DNA from: Apoderus coryli
Taxonomy: Eukaryota > Arthropoda > Insecta > Coleoptera > Attelabidae
Direction of reading: 5' to 3'
DNA: 64,000 bases
Assembly: GCA_911728435.2 (NCBI GenBank)
Contig: OU452216.1
Coordinates: 7,080,342-7,144,341, forward strand
Below are positions 1 to 13,471 of this stretch, one piece after another. A program made the translations under genes and the position numbers. Numbering within the stretch: the stretch's first letter is position 1; the number at the start of each line of letters is the position of its first letter. A model generated the notes under the pieces. The model ran no database searches and had not been told where the DNA came from. It saw only the letters and a list, made by a program, of their open reading frames with translations.

Positions 1-2589
1 TGGCACACGTACGAGGTTGGTTGATTAATACTGAGTGTAACTTTGGGAGTTCACTGTATATTTAATTTATAAAATATTTTCTATTGAGTAAAATTATATC
101 ACAGAAGAAATTAAAATAAATTACATTTTCTATTCACTTCTTTTATTCATTCTTGAAGGAAATTAGGAAAAATGTAACTGGCCTTATTTTGCATCACAGG
201 ATGCTCTCTTACTTACTCTCTTTTCCAGCAGCAGCATTTTTTCGCTTTTAAATTTATAGACTTCCTGAAATTAATGTAAATTTATTATCCCCGTTATGAA
301 TTATATTTGCGACAATATCTAACCCCGAGAATTTTGCCTGTTTTATATTTATTTTGTTTTTAATTTATCTTCTACATTCCAATCTTTTGGAAGTTGCACA
401 ACTTCCCATTTTGAATGACTATACATTTAAGAAATAAAAGGATCACGCGTCCATATAGATAGAAAAACATTTCTTCAAACAACTTTATTAAATCTCATAT
501 CAGAGAGAAGTTGTACTTGTACAAAAGTCATAATGTGCTATGCTATAACTCTCCTGCAACTCTTTTATATGCGCCGTATAATAACAGTAGGATAGGGAAG
601 AAATAGTAATAAAACAAAAATAAACGGAACATTATAATAGGGCTACTTTTTATCACATCTATGTAGTAGCTCAGGAACAATGTTTTCAATAAAAATTCTT
701 ACGACGAACATAAGTACAGTTTTATGTTTGTTTTGCTAGCAAACTGGGGGCAATATTATAAAATACAGCGACAGACAAAAACATCACCAAAAAATGTTCC
801 TAACGAACTGATCGTCCCACTTAGAAGATTTTTTCCCGTGTAGATATACCCTACCGTGTTATAAATACAGGGTGATTGGTAGTCAATGGTCCAACAGCAT
901 TTGGAAAAAATATCCATACGATTGTTTTGACAATTTCTCTCGATATACTTTTTCCTTTAGTAAAGAATGTCCCAAGATTTTACCATATTTTTACTAACCC
1001 TAAACTGTCACACTTTACTGTATTAATGGCGGCAAATTCAAATATTGCGTTAATTTTGCGACACCCTTTATATACAGGGTTTTTCATAAATTTACATTTA
1101 CCGAGTTGATAGAGCATCTCAAAAGTTCCTATCCAAACCTCTTTGTGTCTGACGTACAGGGTGTGGAAGTTCTACCGTTTGTACAATTGAATTTCGAGTT
1201 TCTCTATGAATATATTCCTGATAATAACCGTCATTATTCTTCACCTGTACCTGGCGTACAGCCCCGTTCCACGTTCCGCTTTTATATGTTCCGTGAAACT
1301 TAAACTTTGCAGTTTGTGTTCCATTCCATTGTCGAGGACGGTCGTCCGTCGTCGAGATACACAAAATAAATGGTTAGTCTCCATGGGCACCGACCCACAT
1401 AGAGAATGGTGGAATGTTATTTCAAAACCTGTGAATATTATGATTGTTATTATACCCTCTTATCCTTGTGGAATTACATTTTTCTGTCTGCGTTTCTGGT
1501 ATGTTTATTGTGAAATTTATTATCACTACCATGAGAATAATAAAAGTTATTACTGATTCAAAAGGAGTTGAACGGAAATATCAATTTTCCCTTGTTGTAA
1601 TTCACCACCGCCCCCTCATCACATTGTTGTCCTGATGATAAACTGGAAATAAAGTGATAAAAACCAATTTCAATTCGACTGAATAAATACAAGCGTCTAA
1701 TATTGTACAATATTGAAAAGCCACATTCAAAAGGCATGAGACGGCATCCTATAAAATGGATTTCGGTTGAATTTAAATATATTTCGATTTACCGGGTTTA
1801 TATATGGTATTGCAGCGTTTAATGGCGACGTGCGCTTACTGTTAAGTTCGGGAGACCCGCAAATATGAGAAACCAACCCACTTTTACGTATTTTTTTTTC
1901 CATTGATTCGTTGAATGTTGCATAACTTTTTATTTGGCGTAACTGTTGTCGTGTACTGTATGTTTCTAGGACTACCTAGAAGTAGTACAATCTAACGTAT
2001 GTTTCTCCTCCTCAGCAACACTTTTCCAAAGGATTAAGTATCCTTGTTACAGAGCCTGTTAAAATAAATAATGCACTTTCATGGTGTGAGAACCATAGCT
2101 ACATGGAGATGTCTGATAATGTTGGTGTGCACTCTGACCTTATGGCAACAGATTTTAAGTGTGTAAGAAACATAAAAGAAAATTGGAATAATGTATGATT
2201 CAAAATACGGGAATTCGTGCCGGGATAATTTTATTATTCTGGATTTGGTTTCCTATATATGTAAATAGGTAGAGACAGCATCCACAAAAAATACTACGGT
2301 TCTGTGGGATACTTACTTATTATTCTCCACAAAGAATGTCTTAAATTGTGTTCGCGAAATACATTAAAGTCGGGTAATATTGATGTGTCTACTAAAAAAA
2401 AATCGGTGCTACGGTTTCTAATAATGTCGGGTTACTCAGTTTTTAACCACAGTGAATAGTAAAAAATTTAGTGTTTGCAATTGTGTAATGCTTGGTTATT
2501 GTGATGATGGTATGGTATCCAGGAAGTTAAGCAAAGGAAGGACTATTAGGTGTAAGTGATTTTAATTTTTCGCAAAATTATTTATTAAG
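1..2589. other. AT-rich intergenic DNA with MITE end fragments
   Basis: I find no supportable gene here. The open frames between about 870 and 1640 overlap on both strands and show no family motif. Several copies of the motif tacaggg(tg) occur (near 867, 1074 and 1157), the same motif that caps transposable elements elsewhere in the window, so part of 860-1270 is probably decayed MITE sequence. The rest is unassigned. Confidence 0.5.
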
Positions 2590-3765
2590 TGTATGGTTTT
2601 GACTACCTTTGAGGGTCCGTACTGCTCTAAACATTAGTGCTACCCCCACATTATATATATATATATATAATATATTTGTAATCAGCGCATCAAACTCTAT
2701 AATCGTACAAGTTTTCAGGAAAATCTATTTTCCATCCAAAATCTTCAATTTTTTCATACATTTGCCTTGAAATTTTTTAAATTTTCTTCAAAAAATTTTT
2801 GTTTCTCGATTTGAACCAAACTCACTATGTTTATTCATATGAACATATTGATGGAGAATAAGTGTTTTTTTGTTAAGAAAATGTTGTTAGTGTAGCAGGA
2901 ATTAGCTCCCCAGTATATTTTCACAGGGCTATATGCAGACCCTTACTTGATGACCTACCCAGGGGTAACCACAAGCCCTCTCGATTTCTTATATACCCTG
3001 ATAAACTCAGAATAGATGCCCGATCGATATATCCAAAGCTCAGTTGCGCAGCAGGATTGGTTATTTTTTTATGATTTTTCAAAGTGAGATTTTAGTACAA
3101 ATGTATGGTTTTGACTACGTTTGAGGGTCCGTACTGCTCTAAATATTCGTTCTACCCCCCATATTATATACATATTTGGAATCAGCGCATCAAACTCTAT
3201 CATCGTACAAATTTTCAGGAAAATCTATTTTCCATCCAAAATCTTCAATTTTTTCATACATTTGCCTTGAAATTTTTTAAATTTTCTTCAAAAAATTTTT
3301 GTTTCTCGATTTCAACCAAACTCGCTATGTTTGTTCATATGAACATATTGATGGAGAATAAGTGTCTTTTTGTTAAGAAAATGTTGTTAGTGTAGCAGGA
3401 ATTAGCTCCCCAGTATATTTTCACAGGGCTATATGCAGACCCTTACTTGATGACCTACCCAGGGGTAACCAGAAGCCCTCTCGATTTCTTATATACCCTG
3501 ATAAACTCAGAATAGATGCCCGATCGATATATCCAAAGCTCAGTTGCGCAGCAGGATTGGTTATTTTTTTATGATTTTTCAAAGTGAGATTTTAGTACAA
3601 ATGTATGGTTTTGACTACGTTTGAGGGTCCGTACTGCTCTAAATATTCGTTCTACCCTCCATATTATATACATATTTGGAATCAGCGCATCAAACTCTAT
3701 AATCGTACAAGTTTTCAGGAAAATCTATTTTCCATAAAAAATCTTCAATTTTTCAAAAAAAAAGC
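2590..3765 (+). repeat. R500 tandem repeat array, about 2.3 units
   Basis: Three starts of the same unit (gtatggttttgactac) lie at 2591, 3103 and 3603, giving periods of 512 and 500 bp; the last unit is cut off near 3765. Each full unit holds a perfect or near-perfect palindrome around the core catatg (TGTTCATATGAACA in most copies), a line of text reading as agctccccagtatat, and a caggggtaacc block. This is the only array in the window in this orientation; the other five arrays are reversed. The open frame at 3105-3395 is an accident of the repeat, since it is not kept in other copies. Confidence 0.85.
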
Positions 3766-5330
3766 TCCAAATTGAGCGGTTAAATTAGCTTTTTTGTTCA
3801 TTTCTCACTAAACTAGCTAACCGATTTTGACAAAATTCCACATACATTTGTGAACCGATAACCTCAAAATAATCTGCGTTATTTTGGATTTCATTAATTG
3901 TTCATTGGCGTAGATATAGGGGGCTAGAAAAAAGTTAATTACGTTGATGTTGTGATTTCTAACATTGTTGTAGAATAATCAAGAGTGCCCATAGGCCCTA
4001 GTTTTGTTAAGGTTAGGCTTGGAATGGAATGGATTGGAGTTTAGAGCACCAAGGTTTGTTAAATGGTGGTACTCTTCAAATATTGCGTAAATTTGTTTAA
4101 TAAGCAAAAATTATAACCAAAAAAAAAAATAATCATTGTTACTTTTTAACAGTGCCTACTTTCTTTGTTGCAGTAAATTAAATCCAGTGCCGTTCGTCGG
4201 TAATACGTAAAACCTAGTGAAGTTTCGGGCTCATTATTCGTTAAATTAAATAGTAGCCCGACAATATAAACCGTAAATGACTGTTTTACGTAAATTTTAC
4301 GTTAATCATAAACAAATTTCAGTTCAATAAAGATTAGTTCCGATATTTAACTTCCAACATCATTCGTTGTTTCATTTCCCACAAAAATAATATATCAGCA
4401 TAGTAAATTCCATACCGTAACAGCCATAACTCACTTCCACCTCTTTAATAATAACCGGCTACTCAAGTTTTATAGCTGCCATATATTTTTGCATTTCTAC
4501 TAGAGCTAGAGAAGCTATATAGCTTTCTCTCAGCTCACAGACCACAAGCGATGTAAAAGTTTTACATTGCATAAAATACCGGGCGCGTAAAACATGTCAC
4601 ATTTGAAGAAATATGAGGCAAAACATTATTTTTTTTATTGTTTTTGCTTTACTTTTGTTGTTTCGTATTTGTATTGTTTGCTCGAGTGCAGATTTGCGTT
4701 TATGGGGGATGATAATGCACAATTTGCTTGTTGTTTCATTTTCAGCAGAGTGGAGATATGATAATAATAATAAGAGGTTTTATCACTAGGATTTATTGGT
4801 AAACCTAGCCTAGCAACGTTAAGCAACAATAAAAACCGCTTGAATAACATTTTTTCTACCTCCAAACCATGGCTTTCGAATGCATCTACGGCTGCTTATC
4901 GTTTTGGACAGCCTCATGCACTAACACTAGCTTATGGTGTTAATCTCACGATCCTACTTAGCACTGTGTCTACACGGAAAAAAATATATACTTGGGTTAA
5001 AGAAAAATGCATTGACGCAAAGAATTTTTGATTTTGGAAAATTATTTTTTTGTGTCCATTATTATACAATAAAAATAATGTAAACTATGATCCTTATTTC
5101 AAGACTACTGCTCTGCTGGTATGCCTATTAAAAGTTCAAATTAAAGAACTCGTTTTTGTATAATAATATTTAGAACTTTACCTAGCATTAGCATACAAAA
5201 ATTCCCAACTTAGAACTAACTGAAAAATAGAAAAATACAAAAAAGGAAATACACGCATCAAAACGAAAGAAAATTGAGAGGATTACAAGAACAATTAATA
5301 ATAACAATAAATAATTAACACATGAACATA
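3766..5330. other. Unassigned intergenic DNA
   Basis: AT-rich sequence with no recognisable coding region. Short frames on both strands near 4635-5031 have no domain features. The last ~100 bases before 5336 may be the 3' untranslated part of the retrotransposon relic that follows on the minus strand. Confidence 0.4.
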
Positions 5331-5335
5331 ATTCA

Positions 5336-6592
5336 TCAAAACAAATACAAATCAGTAGCCCGCAAACATGTCTCTAAACTTTTCTTAAAAGAATCAAAAT
5401 CAACGTTTTCATTAATAACTAATCGGTTGCTGTATTTACAAGCCCGAAATGGCGGTGCTTTAGATTCATAATTAGAACGAATCTGTGGCACCCAAAATAA
5501 ACTAGCGTTTCTTGAGTGAACCCTAGGGACACGAAACCATAGCTGCTGAAGCAACCGAGGACAATCCAACATATTGTTGATCAACTTAAAAAGAAAGATC
5601 TGAGACGCGTCTCTCGGCTAACGGCCGAAATCCAAACCTTGCCAGTAACAGGCCGTGATCACACCCACGAGGAGGAAAAATATTTTAAAAACTTACGTTG
5701 GATACTCTCCAATCTCTGTATATGAACACGGTAGATGGACGACCAAATGATTGTAGCGAATTCCAAAATAGACACAACAAAGGCGAAATAGAGACTATTC
5801 AAGCAGTCCATGTTGTTGTATTCTCTGGTCTGTCTAAAAATAAATCCTAACATTCGCAAAGCATTAGCAGAAACTTGCTCAATGTGGTAGTTGAAAGATA
5901 AATCACCATCCAAGTATACACCAAGATCTTTGATTAAAGCGCAGCGTTCCAAATTTGAATTATCGATGGTATAGTTTCGCAAAAACGGATCTTGTAAATG
6001 TCACCGACTTACATTTGTTCAGATTTAGAGGAAGTCTATTTGGATCACACCATTCTGAGAGCCGACACAGATCTGTTTGAAGCTGTGCGCAATCGTTCTC
6101 ACAAACAACAGTACGATACAATTTTAAATCATCCGCAAACAACAAATAATTGCTATTGAAACCAGAGCCAATATCGTTTACGAATATTGCAAAGAGAAGA
6201 GGAGCCAACGTACTGCCCTGCAGAGGTCCACTTGAGGCTGTAAATGAGCTTGAACTGAATCCATTGTATTTAACAAATTGTTGCCTTGCTCCCAGATAGG
6301 ACTGAAAAAAAGATATCAGATTCCTGCCGAAGCCAATGTCGCACATCTTCTGTTGAATCAGGGAATGATCAATCTTATCGAACGCCTTGGAAAAGTCAGT
6401 ATAGATTGCGTCGACTTGCAAACCTCGACCGACAGCCGGAATTACATCCTGCAGGAAAGTGGTTGGATTGGCTATTGCAAAGAGAAGATGAGCCAACGTA
6501 TTGCCCTGCAAATAGTATACCTCCCTATCTACAATAGATAGAAGGCGACCGGGATAGGTGTCTAAGCTCAACGTAAACACGTTCCTACGCAA
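5336..6592 (-). pseudogene. Jockey-like non-LTR retrotransposon, reverse transcriptase relic
   Basis: Reading on the minus strand, 6592 to 5960 gives the palm of a reverse transcriptase: YTDFSKAFDKIDH (RT block with the first catalytic Asp), GPLQGSTLAPLLFAIFVNDI, then the catalytic LFADDLKLY box. After a frame change near 5975 the thumb continues (5982-5659, with KDLGVYLDGDLSFNYHI and the LEFATIIWS block), and after a second break the C-terminal part appears (5584-5336, RVPRVHSRNASLFWVP). These are hallmarks of Jockey-superfamily ORF2. The endonuclease and RT fingers are missing, so it is 5' truncated, and two frame changes make it dead. The N-terminal edge carries a second, partial copy of the LQG-TLA-LLFAI block (see findings). 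Clade within Jockey is not certain. Confidence 0.85.
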
Positions 6593-7884
6593 TATTATTT
6601 CAATTATATAAAAGTTAATTTAAGAGAGATTTTTTTTTAATGTAAATCAAACAAAAACACAACATTTTAGGCAAATTTTCTCTGAGAGTTATTCTAATCT
6701 GGAGTTCTTAATTTTAAATTGAATATATAAGCAAAAAAACCTCAGAACTTCATAACAATTATTATTAATCATTCGAAAACGATTAAATCTCTTCCAAAAA
6801 GAGTAAAAGTTCGTCTTCTTCCAGTTTTCCCAAATAAGAGAGTTTACAGTAAAACTCCCGAGTAACTTTAAATTAAACCTCGATAAATCCCTTTAAATTC
6901 ATCATTTTGTTGGAGTTCGATATGGTTTGTCGTATAGAGAACGTTTATTTATAGAATAGAACGGAGTATAATCAAGATGTTCGCGAAAGATATCGACGAT
7001 GAAGAAGTAAAGCAGGGAACGGGATTAAGAGTGAATTATTGTCTTAATAGAAACGAAATACTGAAAAAAGCTTAACCGTAACAAAAATTTCATAAATATA
7101 ATGTATACAGGGTGAGAAAAATAATATTTTAATCAGATCACACTTTAAACTTTAAATGGAAAACGGGCAATCATTCATCCCTCTAAAGTGGCTAGGAACT
7201 ATTAACACACACCACTCTTGCAGTCCACTGGGCCCTGTTTAAAGTACATTTATTGTTTTCGCTCCAAACAGATTTATGTGAAATAGTATATTAAATCTCT
7301 AACTATATTTTTCGTTTCGTGTCTGCTGTCAACGGCATATACCACTACAATTTATTTCACCCTTCAGTATTATAATATGGCATCAAGTGAACTGAATATA
7401 TAGGGTGTACCAAAAAAGGGCTAACTTTTTGAGATTGTTTAAAATAAAACTCAAAAATTTCAGCATTAATGCTTATTTAGATATCTAAACCATTGTAACG
7501 TTGTAAATAGAAAAGTGGGAGATTATTATTTCGGGTGAAATGAATCGTAAATCATCCCTCACTATCTACTCCTGCAAAGGATATTACTACTGTTTCCCAG
7601 TCATTCTGAGACAACGATACTAAAATTATTATCACGCCATATTAAGCAGCATATTAATAATAACACTATACGTCACAGTCCAATAGTTAGAATAGAGTCA
7701 TCCCCATGTAATAGATCATCCATATACAGTGGAGACGGTAGAACCACTGTCTGCTGACTGAAACTTAATCAATGGTTGGTTGTCATCAACAACAATGCTT
7801 GCTGTTCTGATAATAATTAATTATTTTGCATGTGTGACTCGACCTCAAGACTAAGGAGTCCAGACGCTTAAAGGGCGGTTTTTC
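6593..7884. other. Intergenic DNA with MITE end motifs
   Basis: No gene is visible. A tatacagggtgag motif near 7106 and tatatagggtgtacc near 7400 resemble the ends of the TA-CAGGGTG elements seen elsewhere; both are in the same orientation, so they do not form one inverted-repeat element. The remainder is unassigned. Confidence 0.4.
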
Positions 7885-9503
7885 TTGTATAACAATAAAC
7901 AAAAAAATTTATCTGTATTACCCCAGTCTACCAGAAACAGACAGTCATTAACAACCGTTAATTTTGTAACCGCCGATATAAAGGAGACAGTGGCGGGTTT
8001 GAAGCAAGACTGGAGTCCTGGCCCGGACGAAATTCCTCCGATGTTTCTTCAGAGATGCATTGAATCATTATTACGACCATTGGCCACGTCAATGCAAAAA
8101 TGCATCAACATGGGCACTCTACCGGAGGCATGGTTGTCTGCTGTCCTGATACCTATATTTAAAAAGTGTAGTTTGACCTGCGCACTTTGTAAATGCATGG
8201 AGAAAGTCATTACCAGAAATATGACTTCATTTCTAGTTGAATCAAATATTATTCCCAATGAACAACATGGGTTTATGCCCAAGAGGTCGGTGGAGTCGAA
8301 TCTTCTGGAATGCCTCAATGCCAGCCATAATGATGTTGGTCAGCCTACGGATGTGTTGTATCTGGATTTTGAGAAAGCATTCGACAGAGTGCCATTTGCT
8401 CGTTTGTTGCTGAAATTGGAGCATTACGGCATGCGGGGGACACTCCTGAGGTGGATTGAGATGTTTCTTACAAAAAGAATTTTCCAAGTTAGAACGAATG
8501 GTGCATTATCCGCTAAATTGGTGTCCCGCAGTGGTCTGTACTGGGGCCATTGCTTTTTCTGGCATATATATCAGACTTAACAAGAACCATCACGTCAAAC
8601 ATGAGCTTCTTTGCTGATGACACCAAATTGTTTTGTAACCCACTGCGAGACGATAACGAATTCCAGATCGACATTGATGGGGTAGTGTCCTGGTCGGCGG
8701 TTTGGTTGATGAACTTGAATTTGGAGAAGTGTCAGGTACTACACATCGGAGCTAATAATCCCAGGACTCCATATTTCATCAATGGAATCAGCAGAAGGAT
8801 CTTGGTGTCATAGTAACAGCGGATTTGAAGTGGGAGGCTAATATTTCCGCCACAGTGAAGGAAGCTAATAGACTGTGGTATCTGATACAGAGAGCTTTCA
8901 AATCGAGATCAAACTCTCTAATATTGCAATTGTATAAATCGTATGTCAGACCACTATTGGAATATGCCAACAGCGTTTGGTCCCCCTACTTCATTAAGGA
9001 CATAGAGGCATTGGAAAGGGTTCAGATGAGATCCACTAAGCTACCTCATGCACTTAGCCATATACCATATGAGGAGCGATTGAGGCTTTTAAATTTAACA
9101 TGTCTTTATGATCGACGACAACGAGACGATCTAATTCAAACATATAAGATACTTAGTGGCTACTACTCGGTGAATCTCGATGTATTTCATCCTAATCTGC
9201 GTGGCAATAGTAAGAAACTTGACAAGGAGAGATGTGCTAGACTTCGTCGGAAGAATTTCATAACAAACAGAGTTGTATATGCATGGAATTCATTACCTGA
9301 AGAGGTGATAATGGCGCAAACGGTTGACAGCTTTAAGAACAGGCTGGATAATTTCATGGAGGACCATGGCGATCAATTGGTCCACTACTCGCTATAGAAG
9401 ATTAGTGAGGATGACATCAATATTTCAAAAACCTCAAATTAGGAACTGAGCAACAGTTTCATCGGTTTACTGTTTTACGACTAATAATAATAATAATAAT
9501 AAA
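7885..9503 (+). pseudogene. Non-LTR retrotransposon relic (CR1/Jockey-like), reverse transcriptase
   Basis: The stretch 7885-8580 encodes RT fingers and palm: WSPGPDEIPPMFLQRC, LPEAWLSAVLIPIFKK, then EQHGFMPKRSVESNLLE and VLYLDFEKAFDRVPF (first catalytic Asp). A frameshift near 8545 moves the frame; 8550-8813 gives the SFFADDTKLF catalytic box, and after another shift 8825-9397 gives the thumb and C-terminus (YVRPLLEYANSVWSP, LYDRRQRDDLIQTYKIL, AWNSLPEEV, FKNRLDNFM). The order matches a complete RT domain, but fingers motifs are partly deleted around 8165 (IFKK runs straight into CSLTCALCKCMEKV). A (TAA)n tail at about 9480-9503 looks like the element's 3' end, which supports an inserted retroelement. 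No endonuclease is seen upstream, so it is 5' truncated and inactive. Confidence 0.88.
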
Positions 9504-10734
9504 AATCAGCAAAAACCCAATGAAAAAAATTCATTTTATAGTACGATTTCTCTTTTTCGTCAAACTAGGCCTTAAAATCACGACCATCTGATGATCTTTC
9601 CGACTTCAGCTAGCTCGTGAAGTGGTTTTTATTGATTAAATTCGTTTAATTTTTTTTTTGTACGTCTTGAAGGGGTTTTAATGCCCTTAAGATTGTCTTA
9701 GCTCTACGCTAACGGTTGGATTGCTCTTGATTTGAATTAGTTTGTGTGAGCCATCTTGACCCCTATCGCTTGAAGTGGAACTTTCTCAATAAGGGATTGG
9801 ATGAGTGTTATTGAAATATCTCTGGATCGAGTATTATAATCCAAGGGTAGATATTGGATTATTAATTTAATTATTAAGGGACAAGGGAATCATTATTACA
9901 TTTGGGTGTAGTCCTATTATTGTCGGGTCGCGTTTACATTGCTCTATTATAGAGGGTGAGTCAGGCTTTTTTCTTACACAAAGATATCCGTGGAAGCTTT
10001 GTCGTCTCTGAGATATAGGGTGTCAAAGTTTCAGGGTTGATTCTATGTATTTATTTAATAGGCTCAATGGTCATAATGTACCTTATAGGATAGGCGGACA
10101 ATGTAAGCGGTTTTATTCCTGGTTTCAATTAGAGCAGCACAATATTAATAGTTGTTGTTAACTTTTGATAATATGTTGAAAATATTCAAATTAGTTGCGT
10201 GGTACGCGGAGATATAATATATGGCAGGGCGCCGACACCACCACCGCTCACACAACCCTTTATCCACAGAGAGACGATGCGATATTATGATGTTGTTGGT
10301 CTCATATTATACACGTATATGGCTTAGGATAAATGTGTAATGATTCTAAGACACCATCAGGGTGAACGAGTTTATTTATCATAAGTTTGTGCCACCTGGA
10401 CGTAAAATATAACTTAGAGTTCGCTGTATTTCTTTGAGCCTCTAACTGTGGTAATAAAAAGCCAATGCTTCCATCCTCTGAATCCGGATAGATAATCTAT
10501 TATGATAACTGAGAATTCCACATGCGAATTAAACTTTTCAAGGACTCTTTAGGTTTGCATCGATTCCTCCTTCAATATATAATATGGAAAGGTATTATAC
10601 GAGAGATATCGTTTCATTTATGGGAGTTTGTCAAGTGGTTGTAAAAGTTTTCCACTAATATGAGGGAGGAAAAAAAGTTTTGAACAAGTTGGGTCGAGGA
10701 CTTTGTTATATGTTTACATGAGCCACTTAGGATT
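9504..10734. other. Intergenic DNA
   Basis: No coding region is supported. Near 10015 the text tatagggtgtcaaagtttc is, apart from one base, the reverse complement of the right end of the R320-carrying element at 55095-55117, so the R320 array that follows may once have belonged to a similar element starting here. Otherwise unassigned. Confidence 0.4.
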
Positions 10735-11660
10735 ATTTCGATTCGTAAAATCAGATTGCAGACTTTTGTTTTGAGGCAAATTCCTGCAAAACTGTCCATT
10801 TTAGAGCTATAAAAAGTTATTAGTTTTTTAAGCAGAAATAATCAGGGAAAAAAAAAATTAAAAAATATATTTATTCCAGTGGCGTAAAAAATAGGGGATA
10901 AAAAGTGTTACAAACCCCTATAGCATGCCACTGGTTATTTTTAAAAAAATATTGTTTTTGTCAAAATATGACTTTTTTAAAGAACATATCGGTAGCGAAA
11001 TTTTAAAAAAATATTCATAGGCGTTTTTGAATTATCGAAAATTTTTGAAATTTATGTACAATCTCAGGCATTTGCAGACTTTTGTTTAGAGGCAAATTCC
11101 TGCAAAATCCTTCAATTTAGTCCCATAAAATGTTAGTACTTTTTAAAGCAAAAATGAACAGGGAATTTAAAAAACATAAAAAGATATATTTAGTCCAGTG
11201 GCGTAAAAAATAGGGGGATAAAAAGTATTACAAACCCCTATAGCATGCCACTGGTTATTTTTAAAAAAATATTATTTTTGGCAAAATATGACTTTTTTAA
11301 AGAACATATCGGTGATGAAATTTTAAAAAAATATTCATAGGCGTTTTTGAATTATAGCACATTTTCGAAATTTATGTACAATCCAGACCCTTGCAGACTT
11401 TTGTTTAGTGGCAAATTCTTGCAAAATCCTTCACTTTAGTCCCATAAAAAGTTGCTATTTTTTAAAGCAAAAATGAACAGGGAATTAAAAAAAATAAAAA
11501 GATATATTTTTACCAGTGGCGTAAAAAGTAGGGGGATAAAAAGTGTCACTCGTCCCAATAGCATGGCACTGGTTAATTTTTTAAAAATATTGTGTATGTT
11601 AAAATATGCCATAAAAAATTAGATGCCATTGGCGTTCGAAAATGGGGTTAAAAACATAAC
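10735..11660 (+). repeat. R320 tandem repeat array, about 3 units
   Basis: The marker cttttgttt.gaggcaaatt recurs near 10763 and 11079 and, slightly changed, near 11398, giving periods of 316 and 319 bp. Each unit also holds a short palindromic pair, ccagtggcgta and ...atgccactgg, about 60 bp apart, that could pair as a stem. The same unit makes up the array at 52939-55115, with the same orientation. This copy is more diverged between its units than the 53-55 kb one, so it is probably older. No right-hand terminal motif was found. Confidence 0.8.
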
Positions 11661-13471
11661 CTATAAACTACTACGTGTGATTTATCTTTGCTTTTAAATA
11701 TCCAACCCCAATTTAGGTAAGTAACAGATGCGGTCACACAAAAATCAGGTGAAATTCAGCTTGCAAACAAACTTACTACCAATTTAATTGGCAGAGAATT
11801 TACTCGTATTTACGACCACTACACAGATTCCTGAGCAATAAATTGTCTTTCATTCGAGCAGTTCCGCATCAATTTAATTAAGATTTGACTCCTAGCTTCG
11901 GTTGCTCTATATGTACGTATCGAGCATAGTGGAAGGACATCCCTACACATACCCAACCCATCCCTTAATCTAATAAAGCACAATACACAAGCCACTAAAT
12001 TGTTCAATTAGAACAGGTACCAATCCATGAAATTCCCTAGCCAGGTGGAGTTGGGTGAGAGTTTAGGAACGACGTGTAATTATTATGACACCTTCACATG
12101 CACCGAGTATAATATGCAGATTGTCCTATATAGGATTGAACAAAATTACGTAATTTACGCCCGCCAACTTCTACTACTACTAACTCTCTATCTCTACTAA
12201 ACAAATCCTGCGACATAGAAAATAAAAATGAAGCCGAGAAATAAAAGTTTTTGGATAGAAACAGTATTCCATGTCAATTTAAGATCGTTTCTCGCTGGTA
12301 TAACCTCATATATCGAAGAACTAACGGCCGAAAAAGCCAATATATTGAGACGTTAAGATTTAGGATGGCCATTTGTCTTATGGCGGTCGATTCTGAAAGT
12401 ATCAACGAGCTCTGAAATATGTAACAGACTTCTGCACATAATAAGGGTATAGATCTATAATATTTTTCGGTCTGCGGTAATATGTGGATTATTATTGCTT
12501 TTTTATGGTTTTAAGAGAGCTCTAATTTCCCTATTAGATAACTCAAATTCTTCCATAGGCCTCTATTATTATCTGAAGCTTGTATGACTATAAAGGAGGA
12601 AAACAGTAACGAAATTCTATAGAGGCAAAACATACTTGAATGCATTATTTCTTTCACGTTCCAGTTCCCATTTCATATAAATATTGTAGCACAAACACAC
12701 ATCCTACTTGAGATTGGACGAGTAGGACTCGGTGTGGTAGTTTTATGCCATTAGGGCCGTTATATTTTATCGTACTTTACTGTTTCCTTTCTGTCATGGT
12801 TTATCTCCAGATTGAAGTTGAACAGAACAGATACAACTGGTAAATAGAGGTGATCCTTTGGTTGATTCGGAAAAATTGTCATAAATTCATTATTTCTCCC
12901 ATTGACGGGGAATGAATTACCCTCAAAGATTCTAAATATAGTCATTTTACCTCCATTGCAAAAGAAGCAGACGATCGTAGAAAAATGGATTGGAATCATA
13001 TACATTTTTTTTATTGTTTTAATTATGTTGAATATTCTAGTAATTTTGTAAAAATAATGAATATGTACGACATAAAATAACTTCAACTCTACAACTCCTA
13101 TTATTATTTATTCAATGTTCTTTTCCGACTGGCGTCTAGCGTCGTCAGCAGGAACGCGACCGAGCTTTTGTTCACATTGGGGAATACAACGACTACTCAT
13201 ATAATAACATACATTAGGTATATACAGGCTGTCACATTATCCCATAGAATATCAAACATCTTATAAATGATTTTCATATAAGGTTTGTTTGCTCTAAAAT
13301 GCATAGTTAACTAGATAGTAATTTTAAAAGTCAAAAAACATGCCCCCATTATAAGCCATTTTTTATAGTTACGCCAATGCGCAGGCCGAGGGCAACTGAG
13401 CAACTCGCTTGAAGGATTCTCTATGAAGATAATTTTTTACTTAGTTTTAATCAAACAAATATTATTAATTT
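11661..13471. other. Unassigned intergenic DNA
   Basis: No family-like protein, RNA gene or long repeat was recognised. The minus-strand frame 12760-13086 (108 codons) has no domain features and is dominated by AT-rich codons; I do not call it a gene. Confidence 0.4.

Noticed and set aside
1106..1556. Overlapping frames on both strands near 1.1-1.6 kb
   Set aside because: Mutually antisense, no family features, and located near MITE end fragments.
2590..3765. CRISPR-like array from regular repeats
   Set aside because: Units are ~500 bp tandem copies without short repeat-spacer structure, in a eukaryotic genome.
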